Source of the DNA: Prevotella communis
Lineage (GTDB): Bacteria > Bacteroidota > Bacteroidia > Bacteroidales > Bacteroidaceae
NCBI RefSeq assembly: GCF_022024175.1
Contig: NZ_CP091794.1
Coordinates: 2,976,001 to 3,040,000, forward strand
Length of the DNA stretch: 64,000 nt
Reading direction: 5' to 3'
Positions within the stretch are counted from its first letter, which is position 1; each line of letters opens with the position of its first letter. Of this stretch, positions 13,966 to 23,159 are shown in pieces. A program made the translations under genes and the position numbers. The notes below the pieces were generated by a model that was not told the DNA's origin, searched no databases, and saw nothing but the letters and a program-made list of their open reading frames with translations.

Positions 13966-15300
13966 ATGGAGATTATTCTTGCCATTATCGTCATCGTTGC
14001 CGTCGTCATTGCTGCCGGTGCCTACTGCGTTGTACAGAAGAAAACCTACGAAAAACAACTGGATGTAGAGGAGAAACGTCACGCAGAAACCCTGACAGAG
14101 GTGAAGAATGCCTACGAACAACGCATAGAAGACCTGAAGACATCGTTCGAGAAACAGCTGCGCCAGACCAAAGAGGCACACGAGGGACAGATAGTTGCCC
14201 TGAAGCAGATGAACGAGGAACAGGTGAAGAGTCAGCTGGACCTGATTCGCGAACAGATGCAGACCACCTCCGAGAAAATCCTGAAGCAACGTCAGGAGGA
14301 GTTGGGTGTACAGAACAAAGAGCAGGTATCAAAGATTATTGACCCACTGCAGAAGAGTCTGAAGGATATGCAGGAGGCACTCGACAAGACCAAGGAGCAA
14401 CAGACGGAGGCGTTGACCCGACTGGACGAGACCATCAAGATTAATATGCAGAAGAGTCAGGCTATCGGCGAGACGGCCGACCGACTGACACGTGCGCTGA
14501 CGGGCGAGGTGAAGGTGCAGGGTAACTTCGGTGAGTTGAAGCTCAAGCAACTGTTGGAAGACCTGGAACTCCACGAAGGCGAACAATACGACACACAGGA
14601 GACGCTACGCGACAAGGGCGGCAAGGGTCTGAAAGGTGACGACGGCAAGGGACTCATCCCCGACTTCATCCTGCATTTCCCCAACAACCGCCATGTGGTG
14701 GTAGACTCCAAGATGTCGCTCACCGACTACGAGCGCTACATGAACGCGGAAGACGGCACGCCCGAGAAGAGTCTCTTCCTGAAAGCCCATATCGACAGCG
14801 TCAGGGCTCAGGTGAAGCGCCTGGCCAAGAAAGAATACACCAAGTACCTGCCCGAGGGCTATAACCGCCTGAACTTCGCCATCATGTACGTGCCCATTGA
14901 GGGGGCCTTGAACCTGGCATTGCTCAACGATGCCACACTATGGCGCGAGGCCTACGATGAAGGTGTGATGATACTGGGTCCGCAGACCATGTACATGAAC
15001 CTGCGTGTGCTGGAGATGATGTGGACACAGGTGCGCCAGTTGAGCAACCAGCAGGCCATGATGGATGCCGCCAATACGGTGATAGAACGTGTGCAGGACT
15101 TCGGTCAGCGCTTCATAGATGTGGAGTCGAGCATGAACGACACCATCAAGAAGATGTCGAAACTGAAGATTACCACAGCCGACAGCGGTCCCAGCATTAT
15201 CACCGCTGCACGCAACCTGCTGAAAGCGGGCGCAAAGGAAAGCAAGAAAAAGAAATCGCTCACAGAGATGGACCAGAGCATGTTCATCGAAGGAGAATAA
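13966..15300 (+). CDS. rmuC: DNA recombination protein RmuC
   Basis: A 444-residue protein with an N-terminal membrane segment (MEIILAIIVIVAVVIAAGAY), a long coiled coil (about 25-185, rich in E, K and Q heptads) and the C-terminal nuclease-like RmuC domain (VDSKMSLTDYERYMNAED near 245-262, then FAIMYVPIEGAL and ILGPQTMYMNLRV). RmuC limits DNA inversions at short inverted repeats. The organism has many short repeats in this window, though no link can be shown. It sits between the flavin reductase (12 nt) and a flavoprotein gene (18 nt). Confidence 0.93.
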   Translation: MEIILAIIVIVAVVIAAGAYCVVQKKTYEKQLDVEEKRHAETLTEVKNAYEQRIEDLKTSFEKQLRQTKEAHEGQIVALKQMNEEQVKSQLDLIREQMQTTSEKILKQRQEELGVQNKEQVSKIIDPLQKSLKDMQEALDKTKEQQTEALTRLDETIKINMQKSQAIGETADRLTRALTGEVKVQGNFGELKLKQLLEDLELHEGEQYDTQETLRDKGGKGLKGDDGKGLIPDFILHFPNNRHVVVDSKMSLTDYERYMNAEDGTPEKSLFLKAHIDSVRAQVKRLAKKEYTKYLPEGYNRLNFAIMYVPIEGALNLALLNDATLWREAYDEGVMILGPQTMYMNLRVLEMMWTQVRQLSNQQAMMDAANTVIERVQDFGQRFIDVESSMNDTIKKMSKLKITTADSGPSIITAARNLLKAGAKESKKKKSLTEMDQSMFIEGE

Positions 15301-15318
15301 TTAACCAGAACCAGAAAT

Positions 15319-16365
15319 ATGGAACAGACAAAAGTACTGATTGTAGGAGCAGGACCGGCAGGAACTACCTGCGGCCTGTTGCTCAAACAAAGAAACATAG
15401 ACTGTATACTCATTGACAGAGCCACCTTTCCAAGGGATAAAATCTGCGGTGGCGGACTGACACCACGCTCGTATAAACTGCTGTCTAGACTGATGCCCGA
15501 CTTCAGGTACGACTATAACAGCGTGCACCGCCTGAAGCTATGCATTGAGGGCGAACAGGTGCTCGACTTCATGATGGACGAAGAGATACGTATCGTGAAG
15601 CGCAGGACATTTGACGCACAGCTCCTGGAGCGCTACCAGCAGGCTGGCGGCACCTTTGTCAATGACGCGCTGATAGGTATTGAGGAAAGTGGACCGCAGG
15701 TTATCGTCACGCTGAAGAGCGGACGGCAGATAGCCTGTGAATATCTTGTAGGTGCCGATGGTGCCAATAGTCGTGTGCGCAAATACCTGAATCCGCACGC
15801 CAGTCATGGCATCCTCTGCATGGAACAGTATGGTCCGAAATCAGCAGATCGCTCGGCCGAAGGACGCTCGCTACCAACGGGACGCGAGAATGCCATCGTG
15901 GGCAATCTCTCGCGTTTCTACCGTCAGGGCTACTACTACAGTTTCCCCAACGAAAGCTACGACGTGCAGGGCTTCGGCGACTATATGACCACGCCCCAGA
16001 TGTTTCGCAAGGTGCTGAGAGATATGGGCTGTCCTGACGAGAAGCCACTTGGAGCTTATATTCCCCAAAGCACAGAATATCCTCTGCGCAAGAACATCAT
16101 CCTGATTGGTGATGCTGGCGGATTCCCCAACCGACTGACCTTCGAGGGGCTCTATTATGCTTTCCTCACTGCCAGTCATGCGGCTATGGCTATCAGTACG
16201 GGCGCACCCTTCCCCCTTGTCAACAAGCAGGTATTTGAAAACAAGAAATGGGAGGAATATGCCTCACGCTTCTTCTACAGCGAGATAGGTCTCGCCATCC
16301 TGAAATTCTTCTGCAAGACGACACCAGGACTCATCACCTGGGCTTTCAACAAAGCAGCGAGATAA
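15319..16365 (+). CDS. Geranylgeranyl-reductase-family FAD-dependent oxidoreductase
   Basis: A 348-residue flavoprotein. The N-terminal Rossmann motif VLIVGAGPAGTTCGLLL (7-23) binds FAD. RDKICGGGLTPR (39-50) and GADGANSRVRK (near 149) are typical of the geranylgeranyl reductase/PHBH group, and GDAGG appears in LIGDAGGFPNRLTFEGLYYA near 257. Such enzymes reduce isoprenoid chains or oxidise aromatic substrates; no substrate can be named. It is the last gene of a three-gene unit ending in a bidirectional hairpin. Confidence 0.8.
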   Translation: MEQTKVLIVGAGPAGTTCGLLLKQRNIDCILIDRATFPRDKICGGGLTPRSYKLLSRLMPDFRYDYNSVHRLKLCIEGEQVLDFMMDEEIRIVKRRTFDAQLLERYQQAGGTFVNDALIGIEESGPQVIVTLKSGRQIACEYLVGADGANSRVRKYLNPHASHGILCMEQYGPKSADRSAEGRSLPTGRENAIVGNLSRFYRQGYYYSFPNESYDVQGFGDYMTTPQMFRKVLRDMGCPDEKPLGAYIPQSTEYPLRKNIILIGDAGGFPNRLTFEGLYYAFLTASHAAMAISTGAPFPLVNKQVFENKKWEEYASRFFYSEIGLAILKFFCKTTPGLITWAFNKAAR

Positions 16366-16378
16366 GGGAAAAGGGAAT

Positions 16379-16454
16379 AGTGAAAAATTTGCTACCGCAA
16401 TATAAATAAAAAAATGCTACCGCATCAATCTTAATGCGGTAGCAAATTTTTCAC
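16379..16454. terminator. Bidirectional terminator built from repeat element copies
   Basis: A perfect 21-bp inverted repeat has arms at 16379-16399 and 16434-16454 (start AGTGAAAAATTTGC, end GCAAATTTTTCACT). An inner pair TGCTACCGCAT (16415-16425) and ATGCGGTAGCA (16433-16443) offers a competing hairpin. The convergent flavoprotein and mdh genes end on either side. The GCGGTAGCAAATTTTTCAC unit is the same dispersed repeat as at 915 and 56684. Confidence 0.8.
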
Positions 16455-16479
16455 TTTTCGTTATTACTTTTACCCTCAA

Positions 16480-17466
16480 TTAGAGGTTTGTATTGTCCTT
16501 GCTCCAATCCTCAACAGCGGGGATAATGCCGAGAGAGATAATCTCGTCGCGCATCTTCTGCAGGTGCTCGTAAGAAGCCTGAAGTGCAGCCATCTCCTCT
16601 GCAGTACCCTCGGGCTCTGTGAAGTGAACACCGTCCTTGTCGATAACGGTAGGCATAGCCATCATCACGTTCTTGAAGCCGTAAGCGTTAACATAGCAAC
16701 CTGCAGGCCACTTGAAGGGCTCACCGCCCATAGCACCCTCGATCATCTTTACAGCCTGATAAGCGGGGCTCTGGAATGAACTGCGACCACGGAGCTTGAT
16801 GATGTTGCTACCACCCTGTGTAGTCATGTGCTTGATCTCAGCCCAACGCTCGGCAGAGAGAGGAAGCTCAGAGAGGGGCTTGCCATCGATGAGAGCCTTG
16901 CTGGCGAATACAGCCATCTGCTCACCGTGACCACCGTATGTGAAGGCGTTGGTAACCTTGTCCTGACGAACGCCGAACTCCTGAGCCAGCTGCTGCTGCA
17001 GACGGGTAGAGTCGAGAGCTGCCAGAGAGGTCAGCTGGTTGGGCTTCAAACCTGAGTGAATCAAAGCGGTCAGAGCGGTAACGTCAGCGGGGTTGAAGAT
17101 AACCACCACGTGCTTCACGTCGGGGCAGTACTTCTTGATGTTCTCACCGAAGTCGGCTGCAATCTGACAGTTGCCCTTCAGCAGGTCCTCACGGGTCATA
17201 CCCTCCTTACGGGGAGCACCACCTGAAGAGATGATGTACTTAGCACCTGTGAAAGCCTCCTTGGGATCAATAGTGTAAGAGATGTTTGCGCCAGGGAATG
17301 CGCAGTGGCACATTTCGTCATACACACCATGAACACCGGGCTCATAGATATCATACAAGCAGATGTTAGGAGTAAGACCCAGCATCAGCACACTCTGTAC
17401 CATGTTAGAACCGATCATACCACCGGCACCAACAATAACCAATTTCTCGTCAGTTAAAAAAGCCAT
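16480..17466 (-). CDS. mdh: Malate dehydrogenase
   Basis: A 328-residue NAD-dependent dehydrogenase interconverting malate and oxaloacetate. The N-terminal dinucleotide motif is VGAGGMIGS (12-20). The substrate-side stretch is SGGAPRKEGMTREDLLKGN near 80-98, and the catalytic His lies in TYGGHGEQMAVF near 183. The shape is that of the LDH-like MDH group found in Bacteroidales, slightly longer than the usual 312 residues. In these fermenters it sits on the reductive branch to fumarate and succinate. It is a single-gene unit with its own promoter. Confidence 0.93.
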   Translation of the reverse strand: MAFLTDEKLVIVGAGGMIGSNMVQSVLMLGLTPNICLYDIYEPGVHGVYDEMCHCAFPGANISYTIDPKEAFTGAKYIISSGGAPRKEGMTREDLLKGNCQIAADFGENIKKYCPDVKHVVVIFNPADVTALTALIHSGLKPNQLTSLAALDSTRLQQQLAQEFGVRQDKVTNAFTYGGHGEQMAVFASKALIDGKPLSELPLSAERWAEIKHMTTQGGSNIIKLRGRSSFQSPAYQAVKMIEGAMGGEPFKWPAGCYVNAYGFKNVMMAMPTVIDKDGVHFTEPEGTAEEMAALQASYEHLQKMRDEIISLGIIPAVEDWSKDNTNL

Positions 17467-17505
17467 ATTATATAAGTATTTTGTTTAAGATTTTATTTTG
17501 TGCCG

Positions 17506-17513
17506 CAAAGTTA
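17506..17513 (-). promoter_or_regulatory. -7 promoter box for mdh
   Basis: TAACTTTG on the minus strand followed by CGGCAC, about 40 nt before the mdh start. No clear TTG at the usual distance. Confidence 0.7.
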
Positions 17514-17610
17514 CGCAAAAGATTTGAGATATATGCTTGGAGGTTTGAGTTTTTTTGTTTTCATAAGAGATTTTTTTTCACTTCTTAATCGTCAATTATA
17601 ATTTATTTAG

Positions 17611-17618
17611 TATCTTTG
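17611..17618 (+). promoter_or_regulatory. -7 promoter box for the peptidase-HypD operon
   Basis: TATCTTTG, 31 nt before the ATG at 17650. No internal promoter of this type was found between here and 23160, so it probably drives the whole run of genes. Confidence 0.75.
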
Positions 17619-17649
17619 CCAACTGGAAATTGCAAATTCTACAACTAAA

Positions 17650-18495
17650 ATGAAACGAATCTATTTTTTCCTGACTGTAACGCTGCTTTTTTCTGCCTGC
17701 AAGAACAACCAGAACGCATCAGAAAAGGCTGTAGAAGAAGAGGTGCTCAACATACCTGAATGTGTGGTCACCACCCCACCCGATTCACTGGGTCTGGATC
17801 CCTTCTACAAGAAATATGTGGATGTCAACGGACTGGCGCTCATCTCATCCTGGCGCGTGCCTGATTCCGCCTTTGTGGCTGCCCACAGAACGCTGTACGC
17901 CATGACGTCGATGTTGCCTGAAGCGGTACTCGACTCGATGGTGGCCCGTGGTACCCGTGTGGCCATCATGGCACGCTATGAAGGCACCACCGACATCCCT
18001 GAGCATCATTATCTGGTAAACGATACGGCGCTGAACTGGGACTTGCGTGCCCGTGGACTGGGAGGTGACCTGGAGTTGCCACTCACTTCGTGTGCAGAGG
18101 AAAACATCCTGGCCTACCAGATAGACAAATATCATGCGGAAGACATCCTGATTCATGAGTTTGCCCATAGCATCCATCTCATTGGCCTGATGCTGGCCGT
18201 GCCCGATTTCGATAGTCGGTTGAAACAATGCTATGAACAGGCAAAAGCCAAGGGTATCCTGGCTGGCACCTATCGCGAGACAGATAAAGAGGAATATTTT
18301 GCCGAGGCCGTGCAGGACTGGTTCAACGTGAATGCAGAGATGCCCCATACCGACGGCAAGCACAACTGGTGTAACACACGCGAGGAACTACAGGTCTTTG
18401 ACCCTGACCTGTATAACCTGTTGGCCGAATATTTCCCACAAACCAACATGCAGATTAGCAAACACAAGAAAGTAAACGAATATGGCAATCAATAA
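17650..18495 (+). CDS. Gluzincin-type zinc metallopeptidase lipoprotein
   Basis: A 281-residue exported lipoprotein (lipobox LFSAC, Cys17). Residues 169-173 form the zinc motif HEFAH within ILIHEFAHSIHLIGL. A likely third ligand is Glu219 in EEYFAEAVQDWF, 49 residues later, the gluzincin arrangement also seen in anthrax-lethal-factor-like folds. It would cut proteins or peptides outside the cytoplasmic membrane; specificity is unknown. The stop overlaps the start of an Xaa-Pro aminopeptidase by 14 nt, so the two are coupled. The context points to peptide use for the downstream hydroxyproline dehydratase. Confidence 0.75.
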   Translation: MKRIYFFLTVTLLFSACKNNQNASEKAVEEEVLNIPECVVTTPPDSLGLDPFYKKYVDVNGLALISSWRVPDSAFVAAHRTLYAMTSMLPEAVLDSMVARGTRVAIMARYEGTTDIPEHHYLVNDTALNWDLRARGLGGDLELPLTSCAEENILAYQIDKYHAEDILIHEFAHSIHLIGLMLAVPDFDSRLKQCYEQAKAKGILAGTYRETDKEEYFAEAVQDWFNVNAEMPHTDGKHNWCNTREELQVFDPDLYNLLAEYFPQTNMQISKHKKVNEYGNQ

Positions 18496-19876
18496 GGACA
18501 CCTATATCAAGCGTCGCGCCCGTCTGAAGAAGGACGTAGGAAGCGGACTGCTTTTGTTTCTTGGTAATGACGAGGTAGGCATGAACTATGCCGACAACAC
18601 CTATCGTTTCCGTCAGGATTCTACATTCCTCTATTTCTTCGGTCTCGACTACCCTGCGCTGGCAGCTGTCATTGATATCGATGCCGACAAGGAGATTGTG
18701 TTTGGCAACGAGTTGACCATCGACGATATTGTCTGGACGGGCATCCAGCCATCACTTCGTGATAAATGTGAACCGGCTGGCATCAGCGAGGTATTGCCCA
18801 TGAAGGAACTCAAGAACTATATCGACAAGGCGCATGCCAAGAGTCAGCCCATTCATTTCCTGCCTCCTTATCGCGGTGATCACAAAGTATGGCTGTGGGA
18901 ACTGCTCGGCATAGAGGCAGCGGCACAAGCCGACAAAGCCAGCGTGCCCTTCATTAAAGCCATTGTCAGTCAGCGCAACTATAAAGATGACGAGGAGATT
19001 CAGCTGATTGAGGAATCGGTTGACCTGAGCACAGAGATGCACCTTGCCGCCTATCGTACCGTGCGCCCGGGCATCCACGAGAGCGAGGTGGCTGCAGCTG
19101 TAGAAGAGGTAGCCTGTCGTCATGGAAATGCACTGGCCTTCCCCACCATAGCAACAGTACAGGGACAGGTACTGCATAATCATGGTTTCATACACCAGTT
19201 GAACGAGGGCGACATATTCCTGCTTGATGCCGGTGCAGAGACAAAGAGTCATTATGCCGGCGACCTGTCATCATCCATGCCTGTGGGCGAGAAATTCACG
19301 GACCGTCAGGCTGAGGTTTACAACATCCACCTGCGCAGTTTCTATGCCGCAGTAGACAAGCTGGAACTGGGCGTGCCTTTCCGTGAGGCTCATATCGCTG
19401 CTGCCACGGAGATAGCACGAGGCATGAAGGAACTGGGACTGATGAAGGGCGACCCTGCAGAAGCAGCCGAATGTGGCGCTTATGCCCTGTTCTTCCCATG
19501 CGGACTGGGTCACATGGTAGGACTGGACGTCCACAACATGGAGAATCTAGGAGAGCAATATGTTGGTTATGCCGAGGGACAGGTAAAGAGCAAGCAGTTT
19601 GGTTTCAAGTCGTTACGACTGGCCCGTCCACTGGAAAAGGGATTTGTATTCACCGTTGAACCAGGCATCTATTTTATTCCCGAACTGATGGACAGATGGG
19701 AGGCTGAAGGTCAGTTCCGCGACTTCATCTGCTACGACAAGCTGAAGCCCTGGCGCAACTTCACCGGTCTGCGCAACGAATTGAACTATGCCATGACCGA
19801 AAAGGGTGCCCGCCTGTTGGGAACCATCAAGAAGCCGATGACGATTGAAGAAGTATACAAAGCAAAAAACAACTGA
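18482..19876 (+). CDS. pepP: Xaa-Pro aminopeptidase (M24B), short form
   Basis: A 464-residue cytoplasmic aminopeptidase P removing the residue before proline (or hydroxyproline) at a peptide N-terminus. The M24 metal ligands can be placed in LLDAGAETKSHYAGDLSSS (two Asp near 248-259), GLGHMVGLDVHN (His near 343), VEPGIYF (Glu) and the late Glu before NY. The N-terminal creatinase-like domain spans about 1-165. It overlaps the metallopeptidase upstream by 14 nt, and the stop is followed after 1 nt by the HypD start. A second, longer paralog lies at 23160. Confidence 0.93.
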   Translation: MAINKDTYIKRRARLKKDVGSGLLLFLGNDEVGMNYADNTYRFRQDSTFLYFFGLDYPALAAVIDIDADKEIVFGNELTIDDIVWTGIQPSLRDKCEPAGISEVLPMKELKNYIDKAHAKSQPIHFLPPYRGDHKVWLWELLGIEAAAQADKASVPFIKAIVSQRNYKDDEEIQLIEESVDLSTEMHLAAYRTVRPGIHESEVAAAVEEVACRHGNALAFPTIATVQGQVLHNHGFIHQLNEGDIFLLDAGAETKSHYAGDLSSSMPVGEKFTDRQAEVYNIHLRSFYAAVDKLELGVPFREAHIAAATEIARGMKELGLMKGDPAEAAECGAYALFFPCGLGHMVGLDVHNMENLGEQYVGYAEGQVKSKQFGFKSLRLARPLEKGFVFTVEPGIYFIPELMDRWEAEGQFRDFICYDKLKPWRNFTGLRNELNYAMTEKGARLLGTIKKPMTIEEVYKAKNN

Positions 19877-19877
19877 T

Positions 19878-22277
19878 ATGAACTATACAATAAAATACCC
19901 TGAGAACCTGGGTGGCATGAATGAGCGCATACGTCATTTGCGCCAACAGAATTTCGACACGCCCACCACACTGAGCATCGAACGTGCCCTGATAGAGACT
20001 GCTTTCTATAAGGAGAACTACGGCACCATGCCTATTGCCATCCTCCGGGCCCGGAATTTCTACGAGATATGCAAGAAGAAGGCTATCTATATCGGTGACG
20101 AGGAACTGATTGTAGGTGAGCGCGGTCCGCTGCCTAAAGCCGTGCCTACCTTCCCAGAGTTGACCTGCCACTCGGTGGAAGACTTGCACACGCTGAACGA
20201 GCGTGAACTGCAACGCTATACCATCAGTCAGGAGGATATCGACACCTACGAGCGTGAGGTCATTCCCTACTGGCAAGGAAAGACCCAGCGTGAACGCATC
20301 TTCAACCATGTGTCGAAGGAATGGGAAGAGGCCTATCATGCAGGTGTCTTCACAGAGTTCATGGAACAACGCGCTGCCGGTCATACGGCGATGGATGGCA
20401 AGATGTACCACGAGGGACTGCTCGACGTGAAGGCACGTATCGAGAAACGCATCAGCGAACTGGATTATATCTACGACCCTGAGGCCACCGATAAGCAGCA
20501 GGAACTGGAAGCAATGGCCATCTCATGTGATGCAGCCATTCTCTTTGCAGAGCGTCATGCCGCGTTAGCCGAGGAAAAGGCAGCAAAGGAACAGAACCCG
20601 CAACGCAAGAAGGAGTTAGAGAAAATTGCCGACGTGTGTCGCTGGGTACCAGCCCATGCGCCTCGCGACCTTTGGGAAGCCATCCAGATGTATTGGTTCG
20701 TACACCTGGGCACCGTCACCGAACTCAACGGCTGGGACTCGATGAACCCGGGACATATAGACCAGCATCTGTGGCCGTTCTACCAAAAGGGTATTGAGGA
20801 TGGTACGCTGACACGCGACAAAGCCAAGGAACTGTTATCATGCCTGTGGATTAAGTTCAACAACCAGCCGGCACCTCCAAAGGTAGGAGTCACGGCATTA
20901 GAGTCGGGTACATATAACGACTTCACCAATATTAATATAGGTGGTGTAGACCGCAACGGTAAAAGTGCCACCAACGATCTCTCGTATATGATACTGGAGA
21001 TTCAGGAAGAACTGCATGAGCTGCAGCCAGGCCTCAGCATCCATATCGCAGAGAACACTCCCGACGAGTTCCTACTCGAAGGCATCAAAGTGATCCGCCA
21101 GGGGCATGGCTATCCATCTATCTTCAACCCCGACACGTATATCAAGGAATTGGTACGTGAGGGAAAGACGCCGGAAGATGCCCGCGAAGGCGGTTGCTCG
21201 GGATGTATTGAGGTGGGCGCTTTTGGTAAGGAGGCCTACCTATTGACGGGCTATCTGAACACACCGAAGATTCTGGAGATTACGCTGAACAACGGCATCG
21301 ACCCAGAGACAGAAAAGAGACTGGGACTGGAGACTGGCGATCCACGTACGTTCCGTTCTTTTGATGAGCTCTACGAGGCATGGCACAAGCAGATGGTTTA
21401 TTTCGTGAACCTGAAGTTGAGCGTCAACAATTACATCGAACGCATGTTCTCACTCTATGCACCTGCCACGTTCCTCAGTCTGTATATTGACGACTGCATA
21501 GAAAAAGGAAAGGACTATTACAGCGGAGGTGCCCGTTACAATACCACCTATATCCAGTGTACGGGTCTGGGAACGATCACCGACTGTTTCACCACACTAA
21601 AGAAGCATGTATTCGAAGACAAGCGTTACACCATGGAGGAGATATTGGAGGCCTGTGCTAAGAATTGGGAGAATAAGGAAAAAATGCGCCAATACATCCG
21701 CAACCACACACCTTTCTTCGGTAATGATGATGAGTATGCCGACACGATAGCCATACGCGTGTATGACGACTTGGTGAAAGCCATCGAGGGACGCCCCAAC
21801 ACCCGTGGCGGTAAGACACAGTTGAACATGCTCTCTACCACCTGCCACAATTATTTCGGCAGCGTCTGCGGAGCTACGCCCAATGGCCGTCTCGCACATT
21901 TCGCCATCTCTGATGGCACGTCACCGGCTCACGGTTCTGACAGTCATGGTCCCACGGCTGTGATTAAGTCACTTGGAAAACTTGACCAGACAAAGAGTGG
22001 CGGTACACTGCTGAACGTACGTTTCGTGCCTCAGCTATTGAAACGCGACGAGGACCAACGCAAACTCGCCTCACTCATTCGCACATACTTTAAGTTTGGT
22101 GGGCATCATATCCAGTTCAACATCGTTGACACAGCCACTCTTCACGATGCCCAGAAACATCCCGAGGAATATCGTGACCTATTGGTGCGTGTGGCTGGTT
22201 ATAGTGACTACTTCAATGACATGACGGAACAATTGCAGAACGAGATTATTGCACGAACGGAAAACGATGACCTCTAA
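19878..22277 (+). CDS. hypD: trans-4-hydroxy-L-proline dehydratase (glycyl radical enzyme)
   Basis: A 799-residue glycyl radical enzyme. The thiyl Cys and base Glu are C443 and E445 in GCSGCIEVGAFGKEAY, and the radical glycine is G774 in RVAGYSDYF. From memory of the C. difficile HypD structure (F152, H160, D278, S334, C434, E436, T645, G765), every equivalent at +9 is identical here: F161, H169, D287, S343, C443, E445, T654, G774. HypD converts 4-hydroxyproline to pyrroline-5-carboxylate. The ATG at 19878 lies 1 nt after the pepP stop; an in-frame start at 19845 is inside pepP and less likely. No proC lies in the window. Confidence 0.88.
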   Translation: MNYTIKYPENLGGMNERIRHLRQQNFDTPTTLSIERALIETAFYKENYGTMPIAILRARNFYEICKKKAIYIGDEELIVGERGPLPKAVPTFPELTCHSVEDLHTLNERELQRYTISQEDIDTYEREVIPYWQGKTQRERIFNHVSKEWEEAYHAGVFTEFMEQRAAGHTAMDGKMYHEGLLDVKARIEKRISELDYIYDPEATDKQQELEAMAISCDAAILFAERHAALAEEKAAKEQNPQRKKELEKIADVCRWVPAHAPRDLWEAIQMYWFVHLGTVTELNGWDSMNPGHIDQHLWPFYQKGIEDGTLTRDKAKELLSCLWIKFNNQPAPPKVGVTALESGTYNDFTNINIGGVDRNGKSATNDLSYMILEIQEELHELQPGLSIHIAENTPDEFLLEGIKVIRQGHGYPSIFNPDTYIKELVREGKTPEDAREGGCSGCIEVGAFGKEAYLLTGYLNTPKILEITLNNGIDPETEKRLGLETGDPRTFRSFDELYEAWHKQMVYFVNLKLSVNNYIERMFSLYAPATFLSLYIDDCIEKGKDYYSGGARYNTTYIQCTGLGTITDCFTTLKKHVFEDKRYTMEEILEACAKNWENKEKMRQYIRNHTPFFGNDDEYADTIAIRVYDDLVKAIEGRPNTRGGKTQLNMLSTTCHNYFGSVCGATPNGRLAHFAISDGTSPAHGSDSHGPTAVIKSLGKLDQTKSGGTLLNVRFVPQLLKRDEDQRKLASLIRTYFKFGGHHIQFNIVDTATLHDAQKHPEEYRDLLVRVAGYSDYFNDMTEQLQNEIIARTENDDL

Positions 22278-23103
22278 TCTTATTTTTGATATCAAGCGCT
22301 ATGCCATCAATGATGGCCCTGGCATTCGGACAACCATCTTTATGAAGGGTTGCCCTTTGCGTTGCGTGTGGTGCCACAACCCTGAGTCATGGTCACCTGA
22401 GTCACAGGAGCTCTTCAAACAATCGAAATGTATCCGCTGTGGCACGTGCTCTGAACCGGGATTTAAGGTGGACGACTGTCCCACGATGGCTCGCGAGATT
22501 TGCGGACGGGCCTACACGATGGAGGAGCTGATGACCGAGATTGAGAAAGAGCGTGACATCATGGAGGATAGTGGTGGTGGCGTGACACTCTGTGGCGGCG
22601 AACCCCTGATGCATGCCGAATATTCGCTTGAGATTCTCAAGGAACTGGGGCGACGCGGTTTCCACCGTACTGTTGACACCTCGCTTTATGCGCCACAAGA
22701 GGTTGTAGAAGCCATCGCCAACGAATGTGAGTTATTCCTCGTAGACTTGAAACTGATGGATAGCGACAAACATCGGCTTTATACAGGTGTTGGCAATGAA
22801 CTGATTCTGCAGAACATCCGTTACCTGACAGAGCGACAGGCCCAATTCTCTATCCGCATACCTCTGATAGAGGGTATTAATGCGGATGAGGAAAACATCG
22901 GGGCAACAGCGCAATTCCTCTCATCCATTCCTCATCCCATCCACCTCTTGCCTTATCATGATGTAGGAAAAGACAAGCATCGCAGGATGGGAAGCATTTT
23001 TAATCCGAAAGGATATCCCATGGCAGCTCCTTCTGAAGAAACCTTAGAACGCTGTAAGCAGCAATTGGAGGCACAAGGGCTGCAGGTCATCATCGGAGGC
23101 TGA
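22267..23103 (+). CDS. Radical-SAM activating enzyme of HypD
   Basis: A 278-residue glycyl-radical-enzyme activase. The radical-SAM cysteines are CPLRCVWC (about 29-36). Directly after is a short ferredoxin-like insert with CIRCGTC, a fourth cysteine in DDC and a fifth in EICG. This is less than the two-cluster insert (eight Cys) common in activases of the dehydratase group, and more than PflA, which has none. SAM motif GGGVTLCGGEP is near 104-114. The ATG at 22267 overlaps the hypD stop by 11 nt; an in-frame TTG at 22249 is rejected. It abstracts hydrogen from G774 of HypD. Confidence 0.9.
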   Translation: MTSNLIFDIKRYAINDGPGIRTTIFMKGCPLRCVWCHNPESWSPESQELFKQSKCIRCGTCSEPGFKVDDCPTMAREICGRAYTMEELMTEIEKERDIMEDSGGGVTLCGGEPLMHAEYSLEILKELGRRGFHRTVDTSLYAPQEVVEAIANECELFLVDLKLMDSDKHRLYTGVGNELILQNIRYLTERQAQFSIRIPLIEGINADEENIGATAQFLSSIPHPIHLLPYHDVGKDKHRRMGSIFNPKGYPMAAPSEETLERCKQQLEAQGLQVIIGG

Positions 23104-23120
23104 GGCCCCAGATTTCCGAG

Positions 23121-23150
23121 ATAACGCAATAACAAGATAACGAAACAACA
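23121..23150 (+). repeat. 8-bp-phased ATAACGnn array
   Basis: ATAACG, ATAACA, ATAACG and ACAACA start at 23121, 23129, 23137 and 23145, 8 bp apart. This is the same family as the arrays at 2055 and 57568 in reverse orientation. It fills the gap between the activase and the second aminopeptidase. Confidence 0.65.
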
Positions 23151-23159
23151 AGAAAAAAA

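Noticed and set aside
19845..19877. Longer HypD start (MKKYTKQKTTD...)
   Set aside because: It lies inside the pepP coding end, and the extra residues are not part of the family N-terminus.
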